25,357 nucleotides of DNA from Phoronis ovalis (taxonomy: Eukaryota; Phoronida; Phoronidae), in contig JAOXYB010032286.1 in NCBI GenBank assembly GCA_028565635.1, positions 4,903-30,259 on the forward strand, given 5' to 3'. Below, piece by piece: positions 1 through 12,200 of the stretch (its first letter is position 1; every line of letters starts with the position of its first letter). The translations under genes and the position numbers were made by a program. The notes beneath the pieces were generated by a model, which ran no database searches, was not told the origin of the DNA, and saw only the letters and a program-made list of their open reading frames with translations.

Positions 1-381
1 CCGTTTTCTGGAAACTTGCTGTTCCCCCAGATTCAAGTGAAGAACTAAAATCAGTTAAACAGGCAACATTGTCAACCATAATGCATTCAGAAGACATTTA
101 TATTTTTGTTGTAGTAAAACAATTATTAAATTCATATTTATGTGTTTTTCATCAAGGTTTAGTATTTTTTCAGGCATTTCCAAGTTCTTTCCCGTAATTT
201 CACAATTCTAATTTAATGGAGTTTCAAGAAATAGTGTTGCTGAAAACACTATCATGAGAAAATGCCTAACTTCGCAGATTAACATTTTTTTATTTTTTTG
301 CGCGTTAATGTGTAACCAAATATAATGTTTTAAATACTGTAACATGGACTGCAGTATGAATTTGCCAAGTTTGTTTTACAG
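1..381. other. Intron or flank left of the sushi exon
   Basis: No confident gene feature. The third forward frame is open from the left edge to about position 198 but has no start codon and no recognisable family pattern, so I do not call it an exon. The stretch ends in a pyrimidine-rich acceptor (TTTTACAG at 374-381) that serves the next exon. It is most simply an intron of a multi-sushi gene that lies mainly outside the window. Confidence 0.5.
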
Positions 382-552
382 CGGTGAACTGCGGCGCAGC
401 GCCTCTAATCAGTAACGGTTTCAGAATTGGAACGGCAACAACTTATGGTTCAACATACAACTATAACTGCAGTTACGGATATTTACTGATAGGGAATCGC
501 ACCATAGATTGTCTGGTTAGTAGTAATTGGAGTGCTGTTCCGTATTGCCAGG
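382..552 (+). CDS. Sushi/CCP domain exon of a partial extracellular protein gene
   Basis: This is a single 171-nt exon between a TTTTACAG acceptor and a G|GTAGGT donor, phase 1 on both sides, as is typical of shuffled sushi (complement control protein) modules. The reading begins VNCGAAPLISNG and ends NWSAVPYCQ. It carries the four cysteines of a CCP domain (VNC, YNC, IDC, PYC), the Tyr/Gly-rich centre (YGSTYNYNCSYGYLL) and the conserved Trp before the last Cys. Sushi domains are extracellular binding modules found in complement-like, adhesion and receptor proteins. No further exon is convincing between here and position 2500, so the gene probably continues to the left or across a long intron to the right. 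The parent protein cannot be named from one module. Confidence 0.85.
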
Positions 553-1243
553 GTAGGTGACCTGTAAAAGTTATTTATGATCTTATCGCAAGTTCATAAA
601 GTGTATAAGCAGAAAAGGCCAAAACACCTGCTCACATTCATACCATCCCGATTGAAGTGTGTAGATACCGTATCAATTTTTTCCTGATAATCCGTAGATT
701 TAGATATAGTGATTCATATTAAATAAGCAGTAGATATATTCAAATTGTTCCAGACATATAACAACAAGTAATTTCTGTTTAGTTTAACCTTGATTGTCTG
801 CTTTATAAATATTTTGATTTTATAAACAACACTGGATTCGGTATTTTGGCAACTTACATCCAGCTTGAAAGACGACTTACCCATTGCTTTACTTTATCTC
901 CTAGTATGCACTTTAATAGCTTGTCTGCTTTATATACATGTTGCGGTGTAAATAGCTATGCCACAAATGATCCCAGCGCCATGACCTTTTTTCGGTTACA
1001 GCTTCAGCTGTTTAATTGCACTTTCGTAATGGTAATTTGAATAGGAACTAAAAAAAAGGGAAATATTACACCGCCAAAATTAAATTCAGGTCATGATACA
1101 ATTGGTTCAGTTATTCCACTTGGTTACGACATCATTACCTAATATACACTAAAAGTTGCTTTTTAAGGCTTATGTTTATTTAAATGGTATCCTTAATTTT
1201 AGGAATAAAGCATGCTGCTTGATTGAAATTCAGAGTTTACCTC

Positions 1244-1278
1244 TGTGTGTGTGAGAGTGTGGGTGTGTGTGTGTGTGT

Positions 1279-1321
<43 letters not shown>

Positions 1322-1324
1322 TGT

Positions 1325-1392
<68 letters not shown>
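1244..1392. repeat. (GT)n/(CA)n microsatellite, interrupted
   Basis: A dinucleotide GT tract of 149 bp, with GAGA and GGG interruptions concentrated in its first half (1251-1328) and a pure run from about 1327 to 1392. The His/Thr and Cys/Val open frames over it are artefacts of the repeat. Long alternating purine-pyrimidine tracts can adopt Z-DNA under supercoiling, and the pure right half is likely to be length-polymorphic. Confidence 0.97.
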
Positions 1393-1395
<3 letters not shown>

Positions 1396-2565
1396 GCAAT
1401 AAAGAATATTTTGATAGTGCGGAGGTTTGTCAAATGAAACTCTGGTTTAACCTACAACCATTTTAGGGTTTTCGTTTTAGAAGAAATGTTTTTTTTAATT
1501 ATTGTTATATTTTATACAAAAAGAATCTTAGCTTAGCTTTCTGTATCGTCATGAATTACACTATTACTATTGAGCTATCTTGATATAAATCAAATAAACA
1601 AACTGGTTTCCAAACTATTTTTTTTATATCGCTTTATTTTATTTGAGGTTATAACAGTAGAGCATATATTTTACGATTTGTCTACATTAATGTTTTAATA
1701 CAGATAATGAACATTTATTGATTAAGTCTGTCTCAGTATGTTTACAATGTCTTGCTCGCCTATTAAATAAACACTTTAAAAAACGTTGAGAATAATACTG
1801 AAAACTATGACGTCATGTAATGGGAAAATGATCGAGTTACGGTTTATTCCAGCTCCGGGTATATCGATATCTGTTATTTAATAGAAATGTTCATCTGGTT
1901 TGAAAATTACAAATTTGTATACCTGTTTGATTAAAAAAATAAAGTAATTTAGTGTTCGTTCATCTGACGCGAACTATTGCATATATCCTCAACCGACTGG
2001 CGTTCATGATTACTTCTACTGTCTTCCCGTTACCTTATCATCATCCATCTTACCATTTGACAGAATCTGCAGTGCATCTATAGCTTTCTATCTAACCATG
2101 AATACTGCCACACATTGTCGTCACAGTTTGCCATCTGGCTGGTTTCCCACATTTATCTTGTCCTGTATTAACATCAACTCCATGCCATCTGGCCATGTGC
2201 CAGTATCTACCTAGGAAGGTACGATTCGTCGTTATCCATCTTAACATCGTAATCGACGCTACATACAATCATTCACACCTCATTTGGGGAACAACCAATA
2301 TGCTATACGTCATCGTCTATGTCTGTCAGGTTGGAATTATATATTTAACTTAAAAGTTCCGTTTAGGGAACTAAGCAAAGTTCTTAAATTTTTGCTGCAT
2401 TTATACAAAGTACTGGTTTTTCCTGATTTGTCATTGGCCTCTTGCCTTGGTTGGTTTTAATTAGATCTAAACAAACGGTCATAAGATCAGTATAATGTGA
2501 TTTGATCATTTCTTATTTTAGAACAATTCCATCAAAATATATAAATGTACGTATAAAAATTTACA

Positions 2566-2571
2566 TTTATT
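2566..2571 (-). terminator. Possible distal poly(A) signal (AATAAA) of the coiled-coil gene
   Basis: The plus strand reads TTTATT here, giving AATAAA on the minus strand about 440 nt downstream of the stop codon. Closer candidates are two overlapping ATTAAA hexamers (2864-2874 on the plus strand) inside the palindrome. I cannot tell which is used; the distal one has the canonical sequence. Confidence 0.25.
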
Positions 2572-2855
2572 ATAAAGAAGAATGACAAAAACAATTTCTA
2601 AAAAATACTGAGCTTTTTGTTCCTTTGAATGTGCATATAATACAAAAAAAAATTCTAGAAAAAGCTTTTTTTTCTGTACGTTTTAGTAAACACAATAAAG
2701 ACACATACTGGCCTTGCCACATACAATGTGTTTTTCATGTTATTCAAAATAGCTGCTGTGTCAAAAATTATAACATTAGAGTTTTACGCAATTAATGGCA
2801 TGAGGCATTGAAAACACATTAACATGACAATAGTAGTTTTGGACAAAGTATATGA

Positions 2856-2963
2856 ATTATGAGTTTAATTTAATAGCTGTGATGTATGAAAAACTGGAAA
2901 TCTGTATAATAATACAGATTTACTAGTTTTTCAACATCACAACTATTAAATTAAACTCATAAT
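2856..2963. repeat. 108-bp near-perfect palindrome in the 3' UTR
   Basis: Two 52-nt arms (2856-2907 and 2912-2963) are inverted copies separated by a 4-nt AATA loop. They differ only by one C/T site, which would still pair as G-U in one RNA strand, and a small offset bulge near the middle. The outer ends read ATTATGAGTTTAATTTAATA and its complement. The palindrome lies 44 nt beyond the stop codon of the minus-strand gene, so the transcript would fold into a roughly 50-bp hairpin. Two overlapping ATTAAA hexamers lie in the arm transcribed second. It could be a foldback MITE, a miRNA-like precursor or a 3'-end element. No clear target-site duplication is visible. Confidence 0.9.
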
Positions 2964-3006
2964 ATTAACTTCCAATTTTCATAGTTTTAAATAAACTAAA
3001 ATTTCT

Positions 3007-3294
3007 TCATTTAACTGTAACAGTACTTTCTGATGAATTTGGCATAACACCGGATTCTGTTTTGAGTATGTGACTCATTGCTACTCTATGTACAGGATCC
3101 TCCTTCACATTGAGATTTAAAAACTGAGTAATATCCTCAATAGCACAATTCATTTGGTCTTGTAAAACACCAACACGCATTGCGTTTTTCATAGCTTCAT
3201 GGTCTAAGTTCTGTAAATTATTTTCTGTGTGAAGTCCTCGGATGTGATAATATTCCTGCAAAGCAGCATGCATTCTTTTCTGCAGTCCAGATAA
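3007..3294 (-). CDS. CCDC178: CCDC178-like last coding exon (stop)
   Basis: Codes residues 918-1012 and TGA. It starts LSGLQKRMHAALQEYYHIRG, continues ENNLQNLDHEAMKNAMRVGV and ends SESTVTVK. The first part is amphipathic helix and the end is a Ser/Thr-rich tail. An acceptor at 3295-3296 (TTTTCAG) precedes it. The open frame could start at the internal Met (3273), but the splice site and upstream in-frame residues make the longer exon right. Confidence 0.87.
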   Translation of the reverse strand, partial: LSGLQKRMHAALQEYYHIRGLHTENNLQNLDHEAMKNAMRVGVLQDQMNCAIEDITQFLNLNVKEDPVHRVAMSHILKTESGVMPNSSESTVTVK

Positions 3295-6200
3295 CTGAAA
3301 ATGTAAAATTTAAAATAATTAAGTTTGTCTTCATTGTGTTGAATAAAAGAGAATACAAACATGCAAGTACAGACAATAACTGAACCCTATTGAGGAAATT
3401 TAATATTTAAATAATATAGTTTGGATAAAATTATGGCCACAACAAACAGCCTTCCTGTGTGGAAAATTTATATCATTCTTTAGTTTCTAGATATCCTTAA
3501 AAGCACGGCAGTTTCTAAGAAGAACCACAAGGGACCATGAGATTTCAAATGTGCAATTACAGTTATAAATTGTGATGAATCTTTCAAAAATTTAATGTAA
3601 TGGGTAAGGATGGGAATTTACCATATTTATACTAAAGTTACAGAAATATAACTATCACAAACAAAACTTTGTCATGTTAGATGCCAATTACATGCCTAGG
3701 ATTACATCACATTGTGGTTTGTATGTGGTTTGAGGTGTCATCAAGGTCATTCTAAAATGTCACTTAGCCAAAATACTCATCAACCTATGGCTTTCATGAA
3801 TCCACCTTTGAATCATTGAATCAACGCTTCATCTTTCTCGAAGATGGTGCAATGTGATGTGCCCCTTCGGAAACAAAAATTTCCGTCAGTCCCATATTGG
3901 AAATAATCCATTTTATTATTACAACCGACCTGTATATAGCCTGAATGGATAAAAACTGAAGCAGTTAATTATCGTGAGATAAATAAGTGTGGTCACCTCA
4001 GCCATATTGGAGGTAATCCGGATCAAAGTAATCCGGATCAAAGTAATTAGCAAACCTGTACTTCGACCTGTACTTACTCTGTACCGAATATGAAGCTGAT
4101 ATTATGACATACAATCTCGAGAACAAACTTATCAAAATTATAACCAACCTGTACGTTGACCTGAATTTAGCCTGTTATGAGTAAGAAGCTGATCAAAAAA
4201 AACTGAAGCAGTTATTGTGAGACAAAGAAAGTTTATGCACAACATAAAATGTCACAGATTCATATCGGCATTACACCTACTTCTCAAGGTCATTTTAAAA
4301 TGTCACCATACTGGAAGTAATCATGGTCAAAATTATATACCTTATTTACCCCATACAAAATATAAAGCTGATCAGGGAAGCTTTTATCGCAAGACAACGA
4401 AAGTCATGAGCGATGGGCATAAAAAGTGATCCCAGAAGCAATACCAGTTGTGAAAGATTGTTTAATACCTGTTTAATATCTTTAAGAGTATTTTCCATGT
4501 GAACTCTCTTATCATAAATATCCATGAAATTGCTTTTCAATACAGTTACTTCACTTTGTAGGACACGGTATCTGATAGCAAGCTGTTTGTTAAGTTCCAG
4601 ATTTGATTGCAAATCTTCCTGCAAAAAGTAAAGTTTATTTTGGTGAATTGAATAATTTAAAACAATTACATTACAACAATACCTGAGTTGTCTTTTAGGT
4701 ATATTTTGGGGTGTGCCGCTGAGGGTAAGAATTTTGGACAAACTCTATACCAAGAATTTGGACCCCAAAATATACCAAAAATTCCAAAATTAATCTTTAA
4801 GTATATCAAAAATTCCATGCCTTGAAACATTACGTATCTCCATCTGTTTTTCTCCAAAATATCTGCAACGCTAAGTTTTCAAATAATGTTATTTGTTTTA
4901 TTAGATATTGTACACTATTTTACTTGAAAAGTAGACCTGAAATATACATTTCCAAAAGAGTTTTTGACTTAGGCCTCAAAAACTATACTGAAAATATAAC
5001 ACAGGAGTGTAAAAGAAATATACTAAAATTCATCAAAATAAGATCCCCGAGTGAGCAGCACATCAGGTCCACACACTAAGAGATAATAACAACTGTTTAT
5101 CGAACCATGATTTATCCTGATAAAATTTCATTAATTTTGAATTTTCGAACTTTACACAGGGTCCAAAAAATATTACTCATCAACTTATTTATTTTAGTAT
5201 TCTGTGCTCAACCAGTCAATTTTTGTTTATTATCTCGAAAAGCAGGAGAACGATAATCCTTTTATTTGTAAATGCCCACGAAAGTCGACACCAATCAAAT
5301 TGCAGCTGACAATAATAGGTATAACAGTGGACCAAGCGGGTAGCTAGTAAATAGGTCAATCGCACACAGAGAAAGGCATTCATGGTTTGGCCAAAGTCTG
5401 GTCAAAAGTTTAATGATGTATTTATTTCGCTCTTGTTAAATTGAAGGAATATAACAACAATTGACTATAGTTAAGTCCAGATGTTAGTTGAGAGGTACGG
5501 AACACTAATGGATGGATTTATTCAGACTGGGTTTGAACTATAAGGCACTTGCATATTAGAATTAGTGTTTTAACATTTCTGATAATATTATTGCCGTTAC
5601 TGAAGTTTTAAATTCACATAAAACAAATCCAGTAATGAAAACTGGGCGCTTTTACTGATATCACATTGCAGCACATAAATTTATTGTAATTGTATTTATT
5701 TAGTTTTAGTCAATTCTGAAGTAGAAGAGATTTTTTATTTTTCTGTACCCTTTCACTGTTTCTAATTTAGATCACATCAACATGCACACATAAAAAGCAA
5801 ACAAACCAAATATAATGTCTATGAAAATATATTTAAGATAATGTCACCTGTTCAGTCTTAGAGTGTCATATGCATACCTTTTGCTTTTCCAAAACTGCTT
5901 GTCTATCAATCATGAGATTATCATGCTTTCTTGTATTAGTGTCTGTGCGTTCTGTGAAAGTGAACAACAAGTAGACATATGTGAACCAAGGTAGTACAGG
6001 CATACAAATCAAAGCTAGCAAGTTTTTACATGATCCAGGAGCTCCTCGATCAGTGCTTTTTTACTGATTTGCACAAGGCAGTGATTAAAAAGAAAATCTG
6101 AAGTATATATTGTATCAAACATTCAAGAAATATTAAAGGCACTTATTCTACTTTGAACCTGTCTATGTGTATATAAAAAAAATCACTTTTTTCATTTATT

Positions 6201-9200
6201 GCAAAAATAATTTTTTTTGGAATATGAATTGCCGGATTAATCCAAGTGTTCAAATCATTACCAAGAAGCTCAAATCGTTGGAAAAGCCCTAGTTGTTATA
6301 AGCTATTTTTGCCGAAAAATGGTGCAGTAAAATTCCTACAACCTAATTGGCTAACTCAGGAAAGCCTCTGGCATTTAGCGCCTCTTAGCAGATAAAGTTC
6401 TATCCGACTTTACAAATGTCCGCATGCTAAAATCTATCGAAATATGTGTATAATCAATGATAAAAAACATTTGATTTCTTTAATATAAAAATTATTATAG
6501 GAAGTTCAAATTTTCATTAAAAATAAAAACACAACATAGAACAGGTGCCTTTAAAGAAAACCACATTTTTACAACATTTAATAATAGCCATCCAGGCACC
6601 ACACAATATGAAAGAACTGAATGTAAACAATAGATAGATCCAGAAAATCTCATTTTTTTTTCTTTATCTTAGAGTGAGGAACATATTAATTTTGTGTTAA
6701 TATATTCCTGTACTTACCAACCAGAGGCAGAAAAAAATCAACCCCCTCATCACTCAGTATTGTGAGATATTACTTTAAATATATGCCCCAAGCCCGGGGG
6801 GACACATGGGTCAAAGAGTGCGTCCACATACGTGAATGAAAAATCGTGTGAAAACAGATATTTTTTTTACATTTTTTTTGTATAATTATCATGGTAAGTC
6901 TCCTGCTAATCCTCGCTTAAAAGAACATGCTCATATTTGTGATAAATCTTAGGTGTACAAAGATGGAGATATAACTTTCAGCTCCTTATAAATATTTACT
7001 AAAATTAGAGATAGCCATAGAAACCAAGAGGTGGTGAGACCTTTTTAGCAACAATTCCTTAAAGTGCTCTGAAGTCATAATATCACATAGCACTATGCCA
7101 CTGGGTCGTACATTGCAAACAGACATAAATTACAGTTCCCCACTCAAAAGTGAAAACTTGTAAAGCAACCTACCAGTGACATCAGTTAAATTCTGTTGCA
7201 TCTCCTCATTGAGTTCCCTGTGCTGGGCAAGTTGAATCTGTAACTCGTCATAGATTTCACTAAAAAAAGGAAGGGAAAATATATACCAATTGCTCAAGTC
7301 TTTCAAATATAAAATAAACATTCTCATTTCTAAAATTTTCAACAATACATTCAGCCATACATATTAAATAGATTAAGCTAAAAGTATCAAATAAAAATCA
7401 CATTAAATATTTTTGAACTATTAATAACACATATAATACACTTAAACATTTAATTCTATTTTGCAAAAAAACTTACGTTAATTCTTTAATTTTTCTGTTG
7501 GTCTGTTCAAATGTCCGTGTCATCATAGTAGTAGCAGAATTCATTTCATCAGTAGATTTCTGAATCATTTCCTTTCTCCATTGCATGTGATCAATCTTTT
7601 TATCACAGGCTAGAATTTTATCCTGTTAAATTCAAAATGTGTAAATTGTAAGAAGGGTTAGCAATCAATCATTGATACACAAAATAATGTATGCTGCAAA
7701 TGATTTAATGTGTCATCATGATGGTTTTCCCGATTTTGCTACATGGTGTAAGATGTACAGGGTAGGATTAATTTTACATGACGGTACTTAAAACACAAAA
7801 ACAACAAGAACCAACAGTCAAGGAAACAAACTTGCCAAAATAACAAACAAAAACATTAAAAATATGGATGTAAATTGTGAGCCATTGCGTACCAGAGTTT
7901 TGTTTTGCCATCATCTACACCAGCAATTGCATGTTGCATTTGACTATGTTATGCTGTTAATCAATTCTTATAAAAAAAACAATTAGCCCCAAATACCATG
8001 ATCTAAATCACTGTAATTGTTGGATAGACTAACTTATAACTTATGCTAAGTAGAAAGCATAATTATCAAAAAAAAATTGTAGCAGAATTTAAAGGGTAAA
8101 CATATCAAAGAATTATTTTATTTGGTAAAGGAATAGCATGGTATGTACATATTATTACATATAAAAAGCAGCAGTTGTCTCATTTTATAACATTGCCAAA
8201 TTCTTTTTTTTTTATAAAAGCACAGCCAGCTTAATGGTAAAAATAAACATAAATAGTTTTGGTACTGGAAAACTGAACTAGATAGTTATTAATAATACAC
8301 ACACACACATGTAAAGAAAGCACACTTTACAATACCTAAGTCTTACCTCCTAGAAGTCGGAAATAGAATAACTGTCTTTTACATTCAAAACAAGTTTTTC
8401 TAAACATTTTTCAGCAATTTTTCCCAATTATCATGAAGCACAAGTTTATTTTAATTTTTAGTTTAAAGTAAATAATTACTATAGATTGTTCTCCAGAGTT
8501 ATGTAGACATAACCACTAGTAGAGAATTTGAATTTCTATAAAATACAAGTTTAGACAAGCACTTCAACATAACCTGCAATTTCGTGTATTTTTTAAGATG
8601 TGTGAAAGTCAATGGAAATGCATTAAAGCTACATACCCTAAGTGTTTTTTCAAAAGGTTCCAATTCACTTCGCTTGGTTGAAACATTGCCCTCTGTGTCA
8701 TCATAATGTTTCTGTACAAAGGAAATCTCGCTTTCTAACTTTTGGATTGTCTAAAAAAAAATAACACTTTAAATTATTTTAATTTAAAACATAAACCTAT
8801 ATTTAAAATGGTTTGTAAAATGCATCAATTGTAATGTAATCGCTATTTTTTTTAATTATATGTTTCAGCAGAGGTTAGAAACAACTTCAACTTATTTCCG
8901 AATTCTGCCCAAAGAATCATTATTATTGAGACCTAGAAATTGTTTAACAACTTCTACCATTTATTCCTTGAGTCATCATATAGAGGATAACAAAATGTTA
9001 AATCTTATGGACAAAACATGAACCAGAAACATATTCCAGAGACTCTGTTTTGAGCCTCTAAAATAAACCAGGACAGCTGAATTCAATTTCACTGTCAGAC
9101 ACTTCTTTTTGTTGGAGAATCCCCTGGGCGACAATAATTGCACTTTGATCTTCAAGATAAATAAACTCTAATACAATTAAAAAAATTTCAGAAATCAATA

Positions 9201-12200
9201 CTTTATCAAGGTTCACATACCCTTGTTTTTTCAGCATGTATCATTCGTAACTTTTCTACTTTTTCTAGAACAATTCTCAATGCTTCCTCCAGTTCTTCCA
9301 ATGTTTTACCCATCTTCACTTTCTTGTGCTTTATCTCAGCCTGAGACTTCACCAAGTCTGTGCTATCTGAAGTAATGCGTGCCTGTATTACTGTTCGAGT
9401 GTGAATCTCATCTTTCACTTGTTTTTTCAAGGAGTCGAGTGTGAGCTGAAACAGATCAATTAGTTATATTGTGATGTAACCAAGGAGGCTGGTGTAAATA
9501 ATGTTACATGATCTTAGGTTAATGCAATCCATGTATTTGTAGAAAGATAATAAAATATGCGCTGCGGTCAAATTATTGAAAATCTACTTACCTGAATCAT
9601 ATGTTAATTTATTTACATTAAACAATGCACAAATTACACAAAAGGTGGAATGTATAATTATCACTCTATTTCATTTATTTTGGAAAAATATTTTATATTT
9701 TTTAGTCTATCAGCTCTCAAATCCTTGGCATCAATTTTTATTATTAATAATTTTTCTTTATAATAAACTTAAAGTTAAAGCCCTAAACTTGGATATGCTG
9801 AATGTTTAAAAGTTTTTTTCAGCTATAAATTAAAGGCATTTATTCTATTTTGAACCTGTCTATGTTTATAAAAAAATAAATTCACTTTTTCTATTATTGC
9901 AAGAATTATTTTTTTGAATATAAATTGATATACCCAATTGTTCAAATCGTTACCACGAATCTGAAATTGTTGGAAAAGTCCCCAGCATTATAACCTGTTC
10001 ACTTAAAATTTCAGAAAATATCCCCTGATTTCGAGTGCCTCTTAGTAGATAAAGTTCGGTCTGACTTTATAAATAACACAACACATAACAGGTGCCTTTA
10101 AATAATAATACAAATTATAGAATGGCAAAGCTAATATCTGTTTAACACAGGAGAACCTGAATACTTAGTCTAATCTTAAAGTGCATGTTATATACTGGTA
10201 TATAACTACCAGGGCCTAATGTCTAACCTAAGAGGCTAGCAGGAGGAACATCATAATTCAATTCTTCTTTAATTTTTATTTCTAACAGTACATACCCTAG
10301 TAATCTGTCTGTTATGATTATCTTATAATTAAACTTATATGGATATTACCGTTATCAAGAATATTACTAACTTACAGAAAAGGCAAGAAATTCTGCTATC
10401 ATCCCATCACTCACTTGTCCAGTTAAAGAAACTGACTGCTTAATATCATATTTCAAATAACAATAAGTGAGCTGGCGAAAAGTAGACGAAAGCAATTTTG
10501 CCATATAATTATCAGACTCAGTGAAAAACTAAAATAAACAGAGAGGAGAAATTATGATGAATCACTTTCACTGCTTTTACTTAATAACTGATTTATTAAT
10601 AAATTTAACCCCTATTCAGTAGGACAGTCAAATGATGCTTTTATAAAGCCAAACTGAAATTAGAAAAAGCAAACTGAGTCGTCTTCTTTGATTCTGATAC
10701 AGGCACTAGGTAAAATTTACCATAATCGTATTGCACTGTATCTGAACAGTATCAAAAAGTGAACTGCTGAAAATCAGTTTAAGGAATATTTCAAAGCTTT
10801 ATAAAAACCAACAACTCAAAGCAGTGCATATCATTCTGATAAGACATTAATTGTCACAACTGTCATAGAACATTACTGACCATCTCAATTTGATTTAGAA
10901 CTTATGGACAAGCATGTACCTAGTATTATACCACCGGCCAATATAGCAAATTAAAATACCTTTTTGAATTCTTTCACATATTTCTGAAATGTTTAATTTA
11001 CTAATTAGCAAACATAACATTAACTATATGACAAGCAAAATTATGGGAAAAATAACATTTTCTCTTACCCAAGCAATTAGTATAGCAGCTAGACAATTAA
11101 CTATATAATATAAACATATATTAGGCATGAGTTTTATCTTCCTAACCATGTGTTCATGTCAGATTATCTATATTTTTTAATTTGGGCACTTGACTGTATA
11201 ATTAAATAAAAGCTATGATTCAATGAATATAGAAAAAGACAAGTCATGAAAATGATATGATGAATGAAAGATGAGAACCAGGAAACAACGTTGACTGAAT
11301 AATAACAGATGATGCAAACTAGTATATTAGATACTTGACAGCTCATAGTGATAGTGGTAGCCTAGCTGTCTATCAGTACAAAACATTATCAATTTCTAAA
11401 CCTTAAATCCATACACTCAGTTTAGTACTTTACAGATTAAGACTCATATTCTGTACATAAATATCTTATTTATCATGGACTTACCTTCAGCGAGTCTTCA
11501 ACTTTCATAGCCTTTTCCAAATCTGTATCGAGCTGTTCTTTGACGGCAGCATTAATTGTCTGTACCTTGTAAAACTCTGTCATGGTTTTGTCCATTTGTG
11601 TCTCGGTACGTTCTAACTCTCTTGCAATACGCAACATGTTTTTCTCATCATTTGCTTTTTGCTTTCGACTGCAGTTCAATAAATTTAAAAATTTTAATAA
11701 GTCATACAATTAACATTATAATACTATATAACAAAAGAAAGCCATTTATAAAATTTGAATCAAATGGAACACAGATGAAATTGAAATTCCCCATATGAAG
11801 ACAATACAACATCTAGTTTTTCAAAAGTGCTGAAAAAAATGTTTGAAAACAAGAAAGATCTTCAAAAAAAGACAGGCAGCTTGAAGTATTTCAGATAATG
11901 CAATATATGTATAGAGGCCATTTGCTTGATATATTATTAGGGACAGATTAAAATGATCATAAAATTGCATGAAACTTCCAAAAATAATGTATAATACATG
12001 TTATTTAAATGTCATCTAGGGGTCATTTGGTCATTGTGAGGTCAAATCAAAACCCTAAATTTACGAAATTCGATAAACAGTTAAAAAATGTAGTTAAAAT
12101 GTCACTAGGAGGTTATCTAAGTTGTCCCTGAAGTCAAATGGTCAATGTGATTCTACAGTAAAAAAGTTTATTGCAAAACCAGATTTCCTTACTGACAAAA

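Larger units (their letters stand above)
553..3006. other. Gene-poor interval between the sushi exon and the coiled-coil gene
   Basis: AT-rich DNA without a supportable exon. It holds the (GT)n tract at 1244-1392. From about 2030 to 2340 there is a degenerate stretch rich in CCATCT-like words (for example at 2043, 2129 and 2183), probably an old simple or dispersed repeat. The right end is the 3' untranslated region of the minus-strand gene and contains the long palindrome at 2856-2963. The open frame at 846-1040 has several cysteines but no family pattern or usable splice context. Confidence 0.6.

Noticed and set aside
846-1040. 64-residue plus-strand frame with several cysteines, briefly considered as another exon of the sushi gene
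   Set aside because: The cysteine spacing fits neither a sushi nor a PAN/apple module, there is no convincing donor, and phase does not match the sushi exon.
1199-1466. His/Thr-repeat and Cys/Val-repeat open frames on both strands
   Set aside because: Pure translations of the (GT)n microsatellite.
4346-4857. Minus-strand frames running past CCDC178 coding exon 17
   Set aside because: Only 4469-4618 is exon. The rest is intron and dispersed-repeat translation.
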